Source: Chromera velia (Eukaryota > Sar > Chromeraceae). From it: a stretch of DNA of 64,000 nucleotides. The stretch covers positions 1-64,000 of the forward strand of contig JAHBMJ010001240.1 in the NCBI GenBank assembly GCA_018398765.1, written 5' to 3'. The number at the start of each line of letters is the position of its first letter. Within the stretch, counting starts at the first letter, position 1. The position numbers and the translations under genes were made by a program. A model generated the notes under the pieces. It ran no database searches and was not told the DNA's origin. It saw only the letters and a program-made list of their open reading frames with translations. Below are positions 36,542 through 49,199 of this stretch, piece by piece.

Positions 36542-39538
36542 TTAGTCGTGCTTGTGGCCGTGGCCGGAGTAGCCCTTGCCGGAGGAGGCAGTGGCGGGGA
36601 TGGTCTCAGTCATCACGCACTGCTGTCCGGTGTCGGTGAAGCCCTTGGGGCAGGACTGGGTGGTGGTGTAGGAGGTGGTGGTGCAGCCTCCGTTCTTACC
36701 GGCGGTAGAGCCGGGGGGGCAGTTGTAGACGGCGGGAACGGACTGGGTGCCCTCGCAAGACTTTCCAGTGTCAACGGTGCCGGGGGGGCAGAAGTAAGAG
36801 GTGTGGGACTCCTGGATGTAGGTGGTGTCAGCAGGGATCTGCTCAGTGACGGTCACGGGGACGTAAGTAAGAGCCTGCTCCTCGAGGTAGCAGCCTCCCT
36901 TCTTGCCAGAGCCAGAGCCAGCGCCGGGGGGGCAGACAGACTCAGTGGTGACCTTCTCGGTTCTGGCGATCTCGGTCTCGGAGGCGGTGTTGAAGGTGGG
37001 GATGGCAGGGACAGAGGTGGTCATGGGGACAGTGGTGGTCACAACCTTGGTGGTGGTGACAGGGGTGGGGGCGTAAGAGGTCTGGAAAGAGGTGATGGTG
37101 TTGGCAGGGAAGATCTCGGTGTTGTAGCCAGTGGAGACGGAGTGGGAGGTCTCGGTCATGGTGGAGGTGACGTAAGTGATGGAGGTCTCCTCGGCGGAAG
37201 AGAAGGCGGAGAAGGAGTCAGCAGGGACAACGGAGTAAGTGGGGACCATGGGGACAGTCTCAGTGAAAGAGTCAGTCACCACGCGGTACTTGGTCTCCAT
37301 GGGGCAGGGCTGTCCACCGGCAGCGGGGGGAAGGGGGGTGCCCTTGCCCTTGCCCTTGGAGCCGTGGCCGTGTCCGTGGGAAGATCCGTAGCCGGTTCCA
37401 GTGGCAACAGAGCCGTCGGGGCGGATGCAGGGAGCGTAGTTGACACGAGAGTTGGTCACGGTGACGGGGGAAGACTCGTGAGCAATGGAGTACTTCACGA
37501 GAGCGGGGACGGTCTCGGTGTAAGAGGAAGAGTCAACACCGGCGAAGGTCTCGTCAAGGACGATGTCATCGTACACAGTGTACACCTCCTCAGTGGTGGC
37601 GGTCTCAGTGACAGTGCGGGTCTCGTATCTGTAAAGCTTGGGGACGACCTCAGTGATAGTGGAGGACTCGAAGGTGATGCTAGTGGTGGTGAAGGTCTCA
37701 GCGGGGACATCCTCCCAACTGCAGTCAGGACGAGAAGCATACGAACATGAACCTCCATGGCCTTTCGGAGAGAAGTGAAACTCTACTTTGAAAACAGTGT
37801 GGCAATGAATGAGATGAAAGTCGGCAAAAAATGGTGAGGACACAGAGGTGAGGAGCAAAGGGAGAGTGTGCGGACAATGCACGGTGACAGTGCACGGAAG
37901 AAAATGAAAGCGACAGAAGAGAAGAGGGCAAAGCAAAGCAAAACAGGGACTCACGTCTGAGTGGCGCAAGTGGTCTCAGGTCCCTCACCAACGGGGGTGG
38001 TGCCCTCAGGGCAGGCGTACTTAGGGACCTTGCTCTTCATGTCACCAGGGAGCTGGGTGGCAGGCACAGTGACAATGACGGGCTTCTTGCACTTGGGGGC
38101 CTTGGAGCCTCCGGTGTGGAACTCGGAACCGGGGGGGCACTCGGTGTGAGAGTCGGTGTGAGTGACGGGGTGCTGGGTGGTCACAGTCACAACGCAGTTG
38201 CCGTTGGCGTCCTCAGTGGTGCCCTTGGGGCAGTACTCAACGGGGTAAGACTCGACGCGGGTGACGGGGACAGTGACGGGCTTCTTCTCGAAGCGAGCCT
38301 TCTTGACGGTCTTGGGAGTAGAAGTGGCGATGGGGGTTCCGGAGGGGAGGGTCACAGTGCAGATGAGGGAGGCATCACCGCACTCAGCACCAGAAGAAGC
38401 TCCACCCTTCTTGGAGTAAGAGCCGCCGGTGAGGCCGGAGGCGCAGCCGGAGGGAGTGGTACCGGGGGGGCAGTAGTAAGAGGGGACGAGGTAAGACTTG
38501 GTGAGGGTGAGAGTCTGGGGGAACTCCTCGATGACAGGGGACTCCGCGTCAACAGGCACCTCATAGGACTCGAGTCTGGAGCGGGTGAGGGTGAGGGTGC
38601 AGGTGCCGTCCTTCTGGGCGGTGGTGCCGTCGGGGCACGTCATTCCCTGAGCGATCTCCGTGGCGGGAAGGCTGAAAGAAGACAACTTGGACTGGAGGGT
38701 GGGGACACGGACGCTCTTCTCAGACATGATCGTCTCAACGTTCTGGAAAGAGGTGGTGGCAGTGCAGTCACCTCCCTTGCCCTTTCCGTTAGAGCCAGTG
38801 GTTCCCTCAGGGCACTCGGAGTAGGAAGAGGGGGTGTTGACGGGGATGGACACGGAGGTCTGCTCAGCAATCTGGGAGTACTCAGTGGTAGTGCCGGTCA
38901 CAACGCAGTTGCCAGACTTGTCCTGAGTGGTGCCCTTGGGGCAGACAGGGGCGCCGGCAACAGAGACGGGCTTGGAGACGGAGACCTCATAGGGGGCCTT
39001 GGCAACAGTGGTGGACTGGTCAGGGACCTTGCGGGGAGTGACAGTGGCCTGCTGATCGGCCTTGGTGACGGTGCACATGCCGTCAGAGCCGGGGCCCTCA
39101 GTGCCCTTGGGGCAGGAGAGGACAGGCTTCTCGGTGGTGTGAGTCTTGGCCTCCTTGGCAACGGTGGTGGTGGAGACGCAGGTCTTGCCAGACATGGTGG
39201 ATCCCTGCAGAGAGAGAAAGGGGAGATAGATCAGTTGTGGCACAGTGGGTGGAAGCTCACATAGGTGCTCAGTGACAGTCAGTAGACAAAGTGGGTGGAA
39301 TCAGAAGAGAGGTAGTTGAAAGCTGAAGAAGACGCACCTTAGGGCAAGCCTTCTCGGGAGCGACCTCCATGACGCTGGCGACCTGAGAGGTCTCGTAGTC
39401 TGCAGTGACGGTCTTCACGCAGTCAGACCCAGCAAGCTCATACCCGTGGGGGCAAGAGTAAGTGGTGGGGGCGGGAGCGTATCCCTTCTTCTGGGCGACA
39501 GCCACAGCGAAAGCAGCGGGGATAGTAAGGAACTTCAT
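36542..39538 (-). CDS. Oocyst-wall-protein-like (COWP-type) secreted Cys-rich protein
   Basis: Three exons, 39538-39338, 39204-37955 and 37718-36542, join in phase (0, then 2) to encode 875 residues ending GHKHD and TAA. The N-terminus MKFLTIPAAFAVAVAQ is a signal peptide. The rest is a chain of about a dozen units built on C-P-x-G-[TSF]-T-x(4-10)-C-V. Examples are CPKGTTQDKSGNCVVT, CPDGTTAQKDGTCTLT, YCPPGTTPSGC and SCPKGFTDTGQQCV. They are separated by Thr/Val/Pro/Glu-rich spacers (ETVPALVKY, EQIPADTTYI). Several units carry inserted Gly/Lys-rich loops (GKGKGTP, GSGSGKKGGC). The spacing of Cys and the ETIPA-type spacers resemble the type I repeats of apicomplexan oocyst wall proteins, which are disulphide-crosslinked into the cyst wall. 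A role in a cell or cyst wall is inferred. Codon use is strongly biased to GTC/ACC/GAG, suggesting high expression, and leaves long antisense frames open. Confidence 0.78.
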
Positions 39539-40573
39539 CTTGAATCAGTGAGTAAGCAGTAGTAGAAAGCTTGTGTGTGGAAGAGAAGTATAAGAGACTT
39601 GTTCAAACAAACACCTTGTCCGGATTAAACAGATAAGAGTTCCTCGATTGAGGGATTTGAAAGAGGAGGTGGGGGGAGAGAAACGATGAATCGAAGTTGA
39701 ATTTGCAGAGATTTGGGGCTGGATCGTTTTTCTGCAACAAAAATTGTCGAAATCGTCGGAGCGCCGCGCCTGTGTTGCAGTGTTGCAACTGGCGCGCTTG
39801 TATTGGGGGGCCAAAGAGGGACCCCGGCTTTCTCAGTGACATGACATGCTTAATTATTCATTGCCTCGCCTTGCACGAAGGTGAGGAAGCTATATAGCTA
39901 GCTAGCTAGCTAGGCAAAATTTCCCTGCTGCGTTGATGCTATAGAACGTCTCAGCTCAGGGCCTCTTGCTCCCGACCTCGCAGGAGTTGCCCTCTGAGGT
40001 GACACAAGGGCCCATTCCAGAAATGCGGGGCATGCCGGGGCAGCCTCAGTGGGGCCGGCCGTGATCAGCCGTGACCCCAATATCTCCCATGCACTGACTC
40101 ACCAGCTGAGCAGACTAATAATCCATCTTCTTCCATGCATTCACTTCTATTCTTCCGTGTGGCATGTATCAGTCAGTTACTGCTAAGAACCGTCACTTAC
40201 TGCCCGGAGCCAGAAACCACAGAGAGAAAAAAGTTTGACTCGTGAAACTCCAGGGAGTGTCAGAAAGAAGCTGTGTAGCAAGCGACAGAGACGGCTGCAT
40301 GCTAGGTCCGTTTTTGTTGAAGAGATTTGGATTTCCACGTCCCTCGTAAATTCGCTTGAGCCCCCCTTCGCAAATCAGCTTCTTAAAAATCTGCTTCAGA
40401 CCAGAACTGGACGCTCTGTTGCGCTGGATCAGCAAGCAGGTGGGAAGCCCGTACCGCTTGTGTAAAAACAAAAAATATTGAGCAGTCTTCATGTGTGTGC
40501 ACTCAGCTGGCGATCTCCCCATCTCCTCCCTGCAAAAAAGGAGACGCAAAGAGGTCTGCCGAAGCCACGAATC
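39539..40573. other. Divergent intergenic region between oocyst-wall-like and LRR genes
   Basis: The two genes diverge from here. It contains a (GCTA)n run at 39897-39913, a GC-rich patch near 40020-40075, and no supported coding sequence. The ORFs at 40193-40594 (-) and 40235-40465 (+) show no domain. Promoters of both neighbours should lie here. Confidence 0.45.
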
Positions 40574-43500
40574 ATGAGCCAGACTGGTGTGCATTTACCA
40601 GACCAGGAGGAGCTGATATGGCACAACGGAGGCGGGGCGGGCGACGAAAAAATATCGTCGGACCAGGAGACGGAGAGGCGACAAACAAGGGATGACAGCC
40701 TCCGCACGTTTCTTCAGCATTTGCGAATGACCCCTGAAGTCAGCAACTCATCCCCCTGCCTTTTGTCATTCGTTCTCATGATTGTCCTGTCCTCGCCGCT
40801 CCTTCTTTTTCTCGCTCCTGTTGCACAGCTGCCGACTTCTTTTCTCTGAACAGCTGTTGATACAGTCGAAGTCTACTGTGGGCGCAACATGTGGTGCGGG
40901 TCGGTCAGTAAACGTTTGAGTGGGCCGGCCTTTGTGCCGGTGTAGATGAGCGCACCCAGGGTGCGCGGCGAGCGCTGTGTCCGAAATTACCGATCGACCG
41001 AGACCCCACTGGAAAAACGTTTCACCCGTCGACTAAGATTGAATTTTGTTTGTCTTTACATGATACGCTCCTGTTGCAGACGCTTCTTGATCTCGCATCG
41101 GAGAAGGAATCCTTCGGATTCGCCTGTGTCTGCGCCTTCCTGATCACGAAGGTGCGTGCGTCAATCGTCCTGTCGGCCAGTCCTGGCGTGGTGAGAGGCT
41201 GTGCCGGTCTGTGATTTCTGTACTGAAGATCATGGAACTTTGATTGATCTCTTTCCGCCGCAGTGACTGGCAAACTGTCCATCACCATGTCTTCAAAAAG
41301 GGGGGTTTCTACAGATGCTTTTTGTACGAGTCGTGTGTCTGCTTCTCCTCTTCTGTTTTTGTTATGTTTTCTTCATGTGTTGCAAAGTCTTTGCGTGCAG
41401 CTGAAAATACGGGTATCTTTCTCCACACTTGACCTTTCAGGTGAGTCCCCTGACTGAGCGAAATGATGGAGTCAAGCGCCCTCACTCGAATCTTTTTGCT
41501 TTCGCATTTTCCCTGCCGTTGCCCTTCCTGATTCTTCTTTCCCCCCTGTCTAGTTCATTGGTTCGGTTTCGGCTGGTAGCCATGCACTTTCCTTTTTCTT
41601 TGGACTCCCTAGCCTCTCTGCAGGCCTTCCCGATTTCTCACCCACGAGGGTCTCCGTGTTTCTGAGCTCCCTCCCGCTTTCTGTGGAGGAGCTGGTCGTC
41701 GGTCAGTCTCTTCTCCTCTCAGTGCATACGGTCGCCGCAATTTATTTTCATTATACGTCACCAGAGTCCCACCTTCCGTATGTTTCTCTGAAGATACGCT
41801 CATTCTGACACTTTCTCACATACTCACTCGGTCAAAAGACCAAACGCATCCCTCTCTTCAGCTTTCCCTTAAAGTTTGAGACACAGAAATGTAAGAAAGA
41901 GATCCCCCAACGACACCCTGTCCCGGTCTCTCGATCCACCCAGCTTCCCTTGACTTCGGATGTGCCTCTCAATGACAGCATCCGATTGATCGTGTGTGTG
42001 TTGTTTCAATAGCTGGCCACCTACCTGTGTTCAGTCAATGGACAGAGGCACTGAAGAGAGGTAAAGGTATGCAGGAAACAGAGTGTTCGGTGGTTGGAAA
42101 GCTGCATGCTCTTCGTTTGTTCTTGTGCTTTTGTCCCCCGTCTCGTCTCCTCTCCCCTCGTCGATCTTCATGCCACCCAACCCAACCCTTCCCCCCTCCC
42201 CTCCCCTACAGGCCCACAATGGGCGAGGGCTTCGTCGCTTCCCGCCTTTCGCCACTTTCTTCAGAGAGTGAGCGAAGCACGAAGCCAGGACAAGGACAAG
42301 GACAAGGACGAGCAAGGAGAGGGTGACAGTGGATTTGTCAGAGTGAAAAGCTTTGTGTTCACTGGTACGTAACCGCAGTCGAAGGAAGGCAGGAAGCCAG
42401 AGTGACTCCTGTCAGCAACACACCGCAGACAAAATACAAACATGAGTATCTCACCGAAGAAAAGAAAAGAAAAGACAGGGAAGAGAATGGACAAGAGAAA
42501 GGACCAAGGGTGAAATCTCAAGGTACACAGTGCGGCCAAAGAAGACACGTGCTGACTGCATGCATTGCGGGACAGGGAACCGTACACAGAAAGACGTACT
42601 GTGAAAGAGGGGAACCGAGACGAGACCAGCGATCAAATAGGCTCACCTTTCTGTTTGCACGATTGAATTGTGCATCGCACAATCCGGGTTTGCGTGCACG
42701 CAGCACGGGCTGCTCTTGCTTTGCGGCCTGCCTGCATGCATGCGTGCCTGTCGTTTACTTGGCCACGTGGAGCTTGCAGCATGTTGATCTCCGATTTTCT
42801 TTTCTTTGCCCCTTCAGTTGGGTGCTTCGGAATTAAAGCCCTGTGCTGCCCTCCCTCTGTTTGAATTAAATGTTCTTTCTGGGTCTGATTGATCTGTATG
42901 CAGCGGAGTCAATAGGCCCGTCAGGGGCCCCCGAGATCCTTCCCCTGGTGTTGCCCGGACTCCAGAAGCTCTGCCTGAAAGGTTCGTTTGTTTGTTTGCT
43001 ACTAATTGGGGGAAAGGACTTATTGAAGTGCATTGATTGGGGGAAGGATCAGAAAGGCTTCACTTATCTTTCGGCTCGAGAGACAGAAAAACGGATCGAG
43101 CGCTCTCTCTGCAGACTGCATGTGATTTGTATGACGAGACAAAGGCAGTTTCTCCTTGTCTCGATGAATCTGCGTCCTTCCTGACCCCCCGTCAGCCATG
43201 CAGTCAGTCAGCGGCACCCAGCAAGCTGATGCGAGTGTGTGTGTCAGGAACTGCAAGAAGGGAAGGGAGGGTCCCCCGTCTTCCGTCAAGCACTTTCGGC
43301 TCTGTCGACGTCGGCAGGACGATGAATGAAATCGGTTTCCTCCTGCATGGAAGAGATGCCTCTTAGCTTTTGTGCAGAATGACGGTCTGTCTCCAAGGTT
43401 CATTCTTGCTCCCTCCCGTCCTTTCTGCCCCAACGTCTTGCAGGCAACTCACTGGCAGAAGAGGGAGGGAAGGCACTTGCAGCTGCCGTGGAGACAGGAA

Positions 43501-46190
43501 AGGCAGACTGTCTGCAGAGTCTTGACTTGCAAGAGACGGGGCTTCAGTTGAAGGGGTTGGAGGGGTTGAAAGCGGTTTGTACAGCGATAAACAAAAAGCC
43601 TCTGCAGGTTCTTGAGACCCTCTGTCTGTCGGACAACTGGCTGGGGGATGAGGGCATAGGGGTCCTTTGTGACGTTTTGTGCGTGTCCCATTTGCCGTGT
43701 GTGAAGGAGCTGCGGTTGCGTGAGTGCGGTATTGGGGATGTGGGGATTGAGAGACTGGCCGTTGTTATAAAGGGAGGGCACGTGCCCTGTTTAGAAGTAC
43801 TAGATCTGGAGGAAAACCGCTTTAAAGGTGGGGGGGTGAGGACGTTGGCATCGTCTCTTCGCGTCGAGCGCGTGCCTCGCTTGAAGAAGCTCAACCTGGT
43901 TACTTTCGGACTTGAACCGGACGCGGTCTCGATGGGGGCGCTTCTGCAAGCCCTCACCTCAGAGGGCTGCCCCACCTTGGAAGATGTCCAGCTTTCAGTA
44001 GGGGGGGGAAAGGCAGGGGATCAGAGACAGGATGAGGAAGAGGGGGAGAAAAGCAAGTCGGGAAACGAAGAGCGGGTGGGGGAGGGGGGGCGGAAGTGCC
44101 AAGCCGAAGAGAATTTGAGGATGTTGGGGGCCGGTAGAGTGCCTGTCGTGCGCACAATTAGTCTAAGGCTTGAGGGCGCTCAGCTGCTCCCCTTCTTTGA
44201 AGAAGTCGTGCGGGCCCCTGCCGATCCCCCTTTTGTGTGTGCAGATCTCTCTGTAGAGAAACCAGAGATCATGGGGGTTGAGGCACTAACGAAGGCGATG
44301 CAGATGCGTCGGTTTGGTTATTTGCGAAAGCTGAACTGGCTTCTGTCGCCCCCTCAATCTGAAGCACTGCTTAGTGCACAGACTGAGTTTCTGAGTTCCT
44401 TTTGTATCACCCCCCAACCCCTGTTGATTGAGATGTATCTGCCGGAGTGCGGTCTCTCAGAAGAAGACGCGAGGCTGCTGGGAGGTTTTGTGAGAGACGG
44501 TCACTTGCCCGCCCTCCGTTTGCTAGATTTGGAGGGGAATGATGAAATGGGGAATGAGGGGGCGAGGGCAATAGTCCGAGGCCTGGATGAGTGCGAAGTC
44601 GGTCTGCCCCCCTTGGAGCAACTCGATCTGGATTCAACAGATTTCGGCCTTTTTCTGAGCGAAATAGGGGCTTTGAGCAAAGCGGGCAAGTTGAATCATC
44701 TGTCTATCTTGAGTCTGAGCCTCTCCCTATTGGATGAGGACGGTCTGTTTGGTCTTGCAGAGGCCGTTCAGGTTGGAGCCCTGGTGTCCCTGTCCTCTCT
44801 GTATTTAGAGGACAACCCAGTGGGTGACTCAGAGGGTTGGAGAGAGTTGTTTAGAGCAGTTGGGGAAAGCGAGAAGGGGCTACCAAAGCTCCAGTTTCTT
44901 GGGCTTCGCAAGACATCTGCCGGGGAGGAGGCCCACGTTTTGGCAACGGCGATTCAGAGGGGAAAATTACCTGCCCTTCGGGACCTCAATATGGAAGACA
45001 CTGGGTTGAAAGAAGAGGGGGTGAAGGCTTTTGCTGATCTTCTGAGAACAGACGCGCTCCCTGCTCATCAGGGCTCTAGATTGGTCCTCGGGGCAGGGCC
45101 CTACCCCCGGCTCGATGATGATGATGATGAAGCAGAAGAGGAAGATACCCAGACAGACTTTGACCAGTTGATGGCAGCCATCGTTGCCAGTGAAAAGGGA
45201 CTTCCGGGGCTTTCGAGTCTCGATTTGTCGGGGGGGGTCCTGAGAGTGGGAGGGGTGTGGCTGGCTGCAGGTCTCATGTTAGGCAAGCTGCCGAGCCTGT
45301 CTGAGATTCGCTTCTCAAATATGCAGATGGGGGACTCGCTCCTGGAAGCACTGGGTGAGGCAGTGAAGAAGGGGGTGATGGACAAAGTGACAAAAATAAA
45401 GCTCATGAAGAATTCCGATATCGGGAGCCGGGGAGTCGATTCGTTCTTGAATGCGATTGCAGAGAGCCGGGATGGCCTTCCGAAACTGTCAGAGCTGTAT
45501 TTGTATAATAAAGCAGCGGGGCCGTGTGGGTTGTCTGTGGCAGCAGCGCTGGGGTCGGGAAAACTTCCCTGCCTGAAAAGTTTCGGGGTTTGTTTTGCTT
45601 GCTGCTTTGATTCTGCGGGCATGAGGGCAGTGGGTGGTGTGTTCAAGGAGGGCAAGTGCCCCCCCCTCTTAGAGATTCTCCGCTTTCACTATAGCCGAGA
45701 ACGCGCCGACAACGCGTCAGGGCCGCGGCCCAATTTCGACCCGTTGCTTGCAGAACTGGCCGAAAGGGAAGGTGAAATTCCCGGTATTACGGAAATCGAT
45801 CTGTCGGGGGGGGTGATTGGAAAGGAGGGGATGTGTGCCCTTGCAGCGATCCTTGGACGCGGAAACTTCCCGAAATTGACTCGAGTCTGCATTTGCTCAT
45901 GTCACGTAGAAAACGAAGCTTTGACAGCTTTTGCCGATGCCTTTCGATCCCGTGAAAATCCAAACCTCACTGCCCTTGTCATGAACGGGAATCGTTTCAA
46001 CAAGCAGGGGGTAGCTGCCTTTCTTAACGCCCTTCCCCCCCAGTCCCTTCGGGGTCTTTCGTTTCTTGGTTTAGTAGGGCTTTCGGCCCAAGAGACGGAT
46101 GGGAATGCCGCGAGTGCAGAACTTTCTGCATTGGTGCAGAAAGCTCAATCCCAAGGGAAGCTGCCGCTCAATTGCAGAGTACATTATTGA
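40574..46190 (+). CDS. Leucine-rich-repeat protein (ribonuclease-inhibitor-like repeats), eight exons
   Basis: Exons are 40574-40738, 41080-41151, 41401-41440, 41624-41701, 42013-42060, 42212-42364, 42904-42981 and 43444-46190. All junctions agree in phase, and the six from exon 3 onwards are phase 1. The product is 1126 residues ending in TGA. LRR sequence begins at exon 3 (LKIRVSFSTLDLSG, then LPDFSP). The long last exon carries about twenty repeats of the RI/NLRC3 type, with L-x2-L-x-L-x2-[NT]-x-[IL]-x3-G. Examples are LETLCLSDNWLGDEGIGVL, CLEVLDLEENRFKGGGV and LRLLDLEGNDEMGNEGA. Two repeats carry insertions: a basic/acidic loop near 44030-44090 and DDDDDEAEEEDTQ at 45115-45150. No kinase, NACHT, LPXTG or membrane segment is visible, so it is probably a cytoplasmic protein-interaction scaffold. 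Exons 1-2 (MSQTGVHLPDQEELIWHNG...) resemble no family I know. The ATG at 40574 is the best start; upstream exons cannot be excluded. Confidence 0.8.
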
Positions 46191-46954
46191 AATCCATCTT
46201 CAAGTCTATTTTTCTGACTTGAATGCCTGTAGGTTGATGTCGAACTAAACATCCCTGGAAACGTCCTCTCTAGTGCCCTCTATATATTTCTAGATATATC
46301 TCAATCATGATCATCTTCATCATCATCATCATCATCATACGCCATATCCCCATCGGCCACCTTCGGCCCATGCTAGGCGTCTAGCGTTCGGTACTAGGTT
46401 CGGTAAAGACACTTTATATGTGATGGCTTTAATTATCTTATGTATTAATTTCCTTACCAATGGTCTAGCCAATGCTAAGTATAATTAGAAGCATAACTAG
46501 GCTTAGTAGGCTATTTCCTAGACTATTTCTAGCGTTTTCCATGGTGACACTAGTAACAATATAGTCCAGTCTGCACTGTATAGAGCTGACTCAGCTGAGA
46601 CCATAAAATTGGTACTTTACGAAAACATCTGTTACTAATTGAAAATACACGTACATGTTAAATGGTAACTTAAACCAAATATGAGAAATTCTAGTAGAAA
46701 TATTAGAGAAATATCGACTAGAATATCGATAAAAATATATTACTTATATATTTGGTTATATAAATCTTCTCTTAAATAAGTTGCTTATAATTAAAGATAG
46801 CTAGTTAACTTAGCAGTAGTTAACTAACGGTTTGATTTATAGCCATAATCATAAAAATTCATTCGATCATTTATACCTTTATTGATTTATTCAGTCATTC
46901 ATTCATTTGTCACTCTTAGCTGTTCATATGTTCCTTGCTGTGTTAAAATGTCGG
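46191..46954. other. Convergent intergenic region, AT-rich
   Basis: This lies between the 3' ends of the LRR gene (+) and the GPx-like gene (-). It contains (ATC)n at 46311-46338 and AT-rich sequence. No coding sequence or RNA gene is seen. Confidence 0.6.
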
Positions 46955-49199
46955 CTACAGTTCGTCGTGTTCTCCCCCCTCGTGGTAGATGAGGTATTTG
47001 ATGTCTTCTGCTAGTTCAAGAGGGGACAGACTGGAAGGGTACCTGCAGGAATGGAGATGGAGAGAGGAAGATGCATACAGACTCATCAATACAGCTGCAT
47101 TCACTACCAGAATCAAAAAAAGTGCTGAAGCAAAGCAAGAGAATGACAAGAGCGGTTGATTCTCAAAAAGAAAAGAAGAGACGATTTGTCAGAAAGCTGC
47201 TTTCGCATCTCCTTCCCAGGCTCTCTCTCTGCTGTCGGACAGCATGAATCATCCCCTCTCTATTTGCCGAACTCGTCCTCGATCGGACCGTCTGACTGTG
47301 GCTTATCCGTCTTTCTGTCTGCTTGCTTCCCTTTCTGTCCGAATGCCTGTCTGGCTGTCGATCCGTCTGTCTGTCTTTCGAGAAAGAAATCCCAGTTAAG
47401 AAGCTCTCTGCCTGTCAGCCTGCCCTTCGTTCTGTCCATGTGTCTGTCTGTATCCATGTGTCTGTTTGTATTTTCATACTCCAATTTGAATTATGAGTCA
47501 AACAGAAGTAACCAAATGAAAAGCTCATCTTTCCATCTGTGTCCGTCTGTGTGTTCCTCCCTCTGTCTGGATGCGCTTTCGCCCCTTCCACACTGTCTGC
47601 TTGCTTGCCCTTCTGTCGTTGTTTGTCTGTCCATCTGCCTGCATGTCCGTCAAATTGCCTGCCCGTCCATCACTCCTTTCCTGTTCGCTAAAGGACCGGC
47701 AAGCATGATTGCCCACTTTCCCGAATCTCTGAAAGACGGCTCTCCGTCTGAGAGTAGCTACTGAACCCATTTCTGCTTGTCAGTATCCGTTTGTCTGCCT
47801 CCATCGATTTCTGTTTTCCTTCCCCGCGACCTCATATTTCTGTCAGTGCCCAACCGAGGCACAGGATGCCCACTTGAGAGCCCTTATGATTCCAACCAAA
47901 ACACACCGAAGGAGAAGCAAACAGAACAAGAATGAACAGAAGAGAACAACCAGAACGAATTCATTATGCTTCCACGCGGGGGGGGGTCACAGGACCTCTC
48001 CACGAACAGAGCTCAACCCACGGCTAGACTGACCGACCTTCCCCAAGGCCGTCCCCTCTTATCAAAAATGAACATCTCAAAGTCCGAGGACCATTCCGTC
48101 TTGCCACAGTGCTTCACACAGTACTCGAACAGAATATGCCTGCTGTCTCCCAGCAGATCTTTCCTCTTCTGCAGACAGAAAGAAAGACAGGACAGAGCGG
48201 GATCAAAAGAATTCAATGAGACTGGAATGCATCAGAACCAAAACAGGGGCGCACGGTGTTTCAGTGAAGGCACATGGAAGGAATGATCAGAAGTGCAGAC
48301 AGACAAGAGTTACCTGAGAACAGCAAAAGATACATCTTAATTCGCAAGGTCAAAGAGCGGAACAATGGATTGAAGAGAGGAGACAAGTGACACAGAACAA
48401 GACAGAGAAAAGGGAAACGATAAAAAATAAGTTCAAAATAGAGGAGGGAGGCATGAAGAAAAAAGAAGAGAGGAAAACAGTCGAAAAGAGAAAGGAAGGA
48501 AGGAAGGAAGGAAGGAAGGAAGGAACGAGAGGAGAAGCAACGAGAGGCAAAGAACAGAAAGGGGAGAAAAAAAAAGAGGAAAAGACCAAGGAACTGAAGG
48601 AAACAAAAGGGAATATAAAGCAAAGTAAAGTGCAATGAAGTGCAATGATATAGATAGGGTAAGAACGGCGATGGGGGAGCAGAGAGGAACACTAAAGAAG
48701 GACGCCCGTGTTGACAGAGAAATGTCTTGGCTACAAAGTAGCGGAAAGAGATCGATCGTGTCATCCTGCCTCACGCTGTCCTGTCCCCTCACCAAGCCGC
48801 GTAACCACTGACCATCATATGGTAGAAGGGAACTGCTTTGGATCCGTGCATGAGTTCAATTTCATGGAGAATTTCCTCCCCGTCCTTTGGCTCGTTCCCG
48901 AACTGATTCGACGGAAAGCCGTAGACAGCGAGGCCCAGATGCTCGTATTTGTGGTGAAGCTCGTTCAATGCGAGATACTTTTCTTTTGCTTGAGGGCCCT
49001 TGCTTGCAGTGTTGACCAGGAGCACAACCTTCCCTCTCATTTCATGCAGATCGTGAACCTTCTCGCCATCGATGTCAAAGTACATGAACTCATAGATCGT
49101 TCGCCGTCCATCCCAATTGCATTTTGTGCCTTTGGAGGGCCCATGAAGCCCATACCCAAGGCTTGCAAGCAAAGAAAGAAGTGCGACGAGCCGCATCAT
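46955..49199 (-). CDS. ER-retained glutathione-peroxidase-like protein without the catalytic Cys
   Basis: Three exons, 49199-48813, 48168-48038 and 47042-46955, join in phase (0, then 2) and encode 201 residues. The start is chosen at MMRLVALLSLLASLGYGLHG, a signal peptide; the frame is open further upstream but hydrophilic. The C-terminus is EHDEL followed by TAG, a classical ER-retrieval signal. The thioredoxin-like GPx fold is clear from FMYFDIDGEKVHDLHEMRGK, then VVLLVNTASKGPQAKEKY and LNELHHKYEHLGLAVYGFPS, and at the end RYPSSLSPLELAEDIKYLI. In the family the loop reads N-x-A-S-x-[CU]-G. Here the Cys/Sec is deleted (NTASK-GPQ), FPCNQF has become FPSNQF, and the Gln before E-P-G is missing. 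A Trp remains in WSSDF. The standard peroxidase reaction is therefore unlikely. It may be a redox-inactive ER chaperone-like pseudoenzyme, or use other Cys (C-V-K-H-C in exon 2). Confidence 0.8.

Noticed and set aside
36548-39264. Two very long plus-strand ORFs (about 400 and 382 codons), rich in Gly, Val and Ser
   Set aside because: They lie antisense to the oocyst-wall-like gene. That gene has a signal peptide, ordered Cys motifs and phase-consistent introns. The antisense frames stay open because of its biased codon use.
41264-41330. Possible extra LRR-gene exon (ccgccgcag acceptor, tgactggcaaactg...)
   Set aside because: In the phase set by the preceding exon it begins with TGA. Direct joining of 41151 to 41401 is in phase and continues the LRR pattern.
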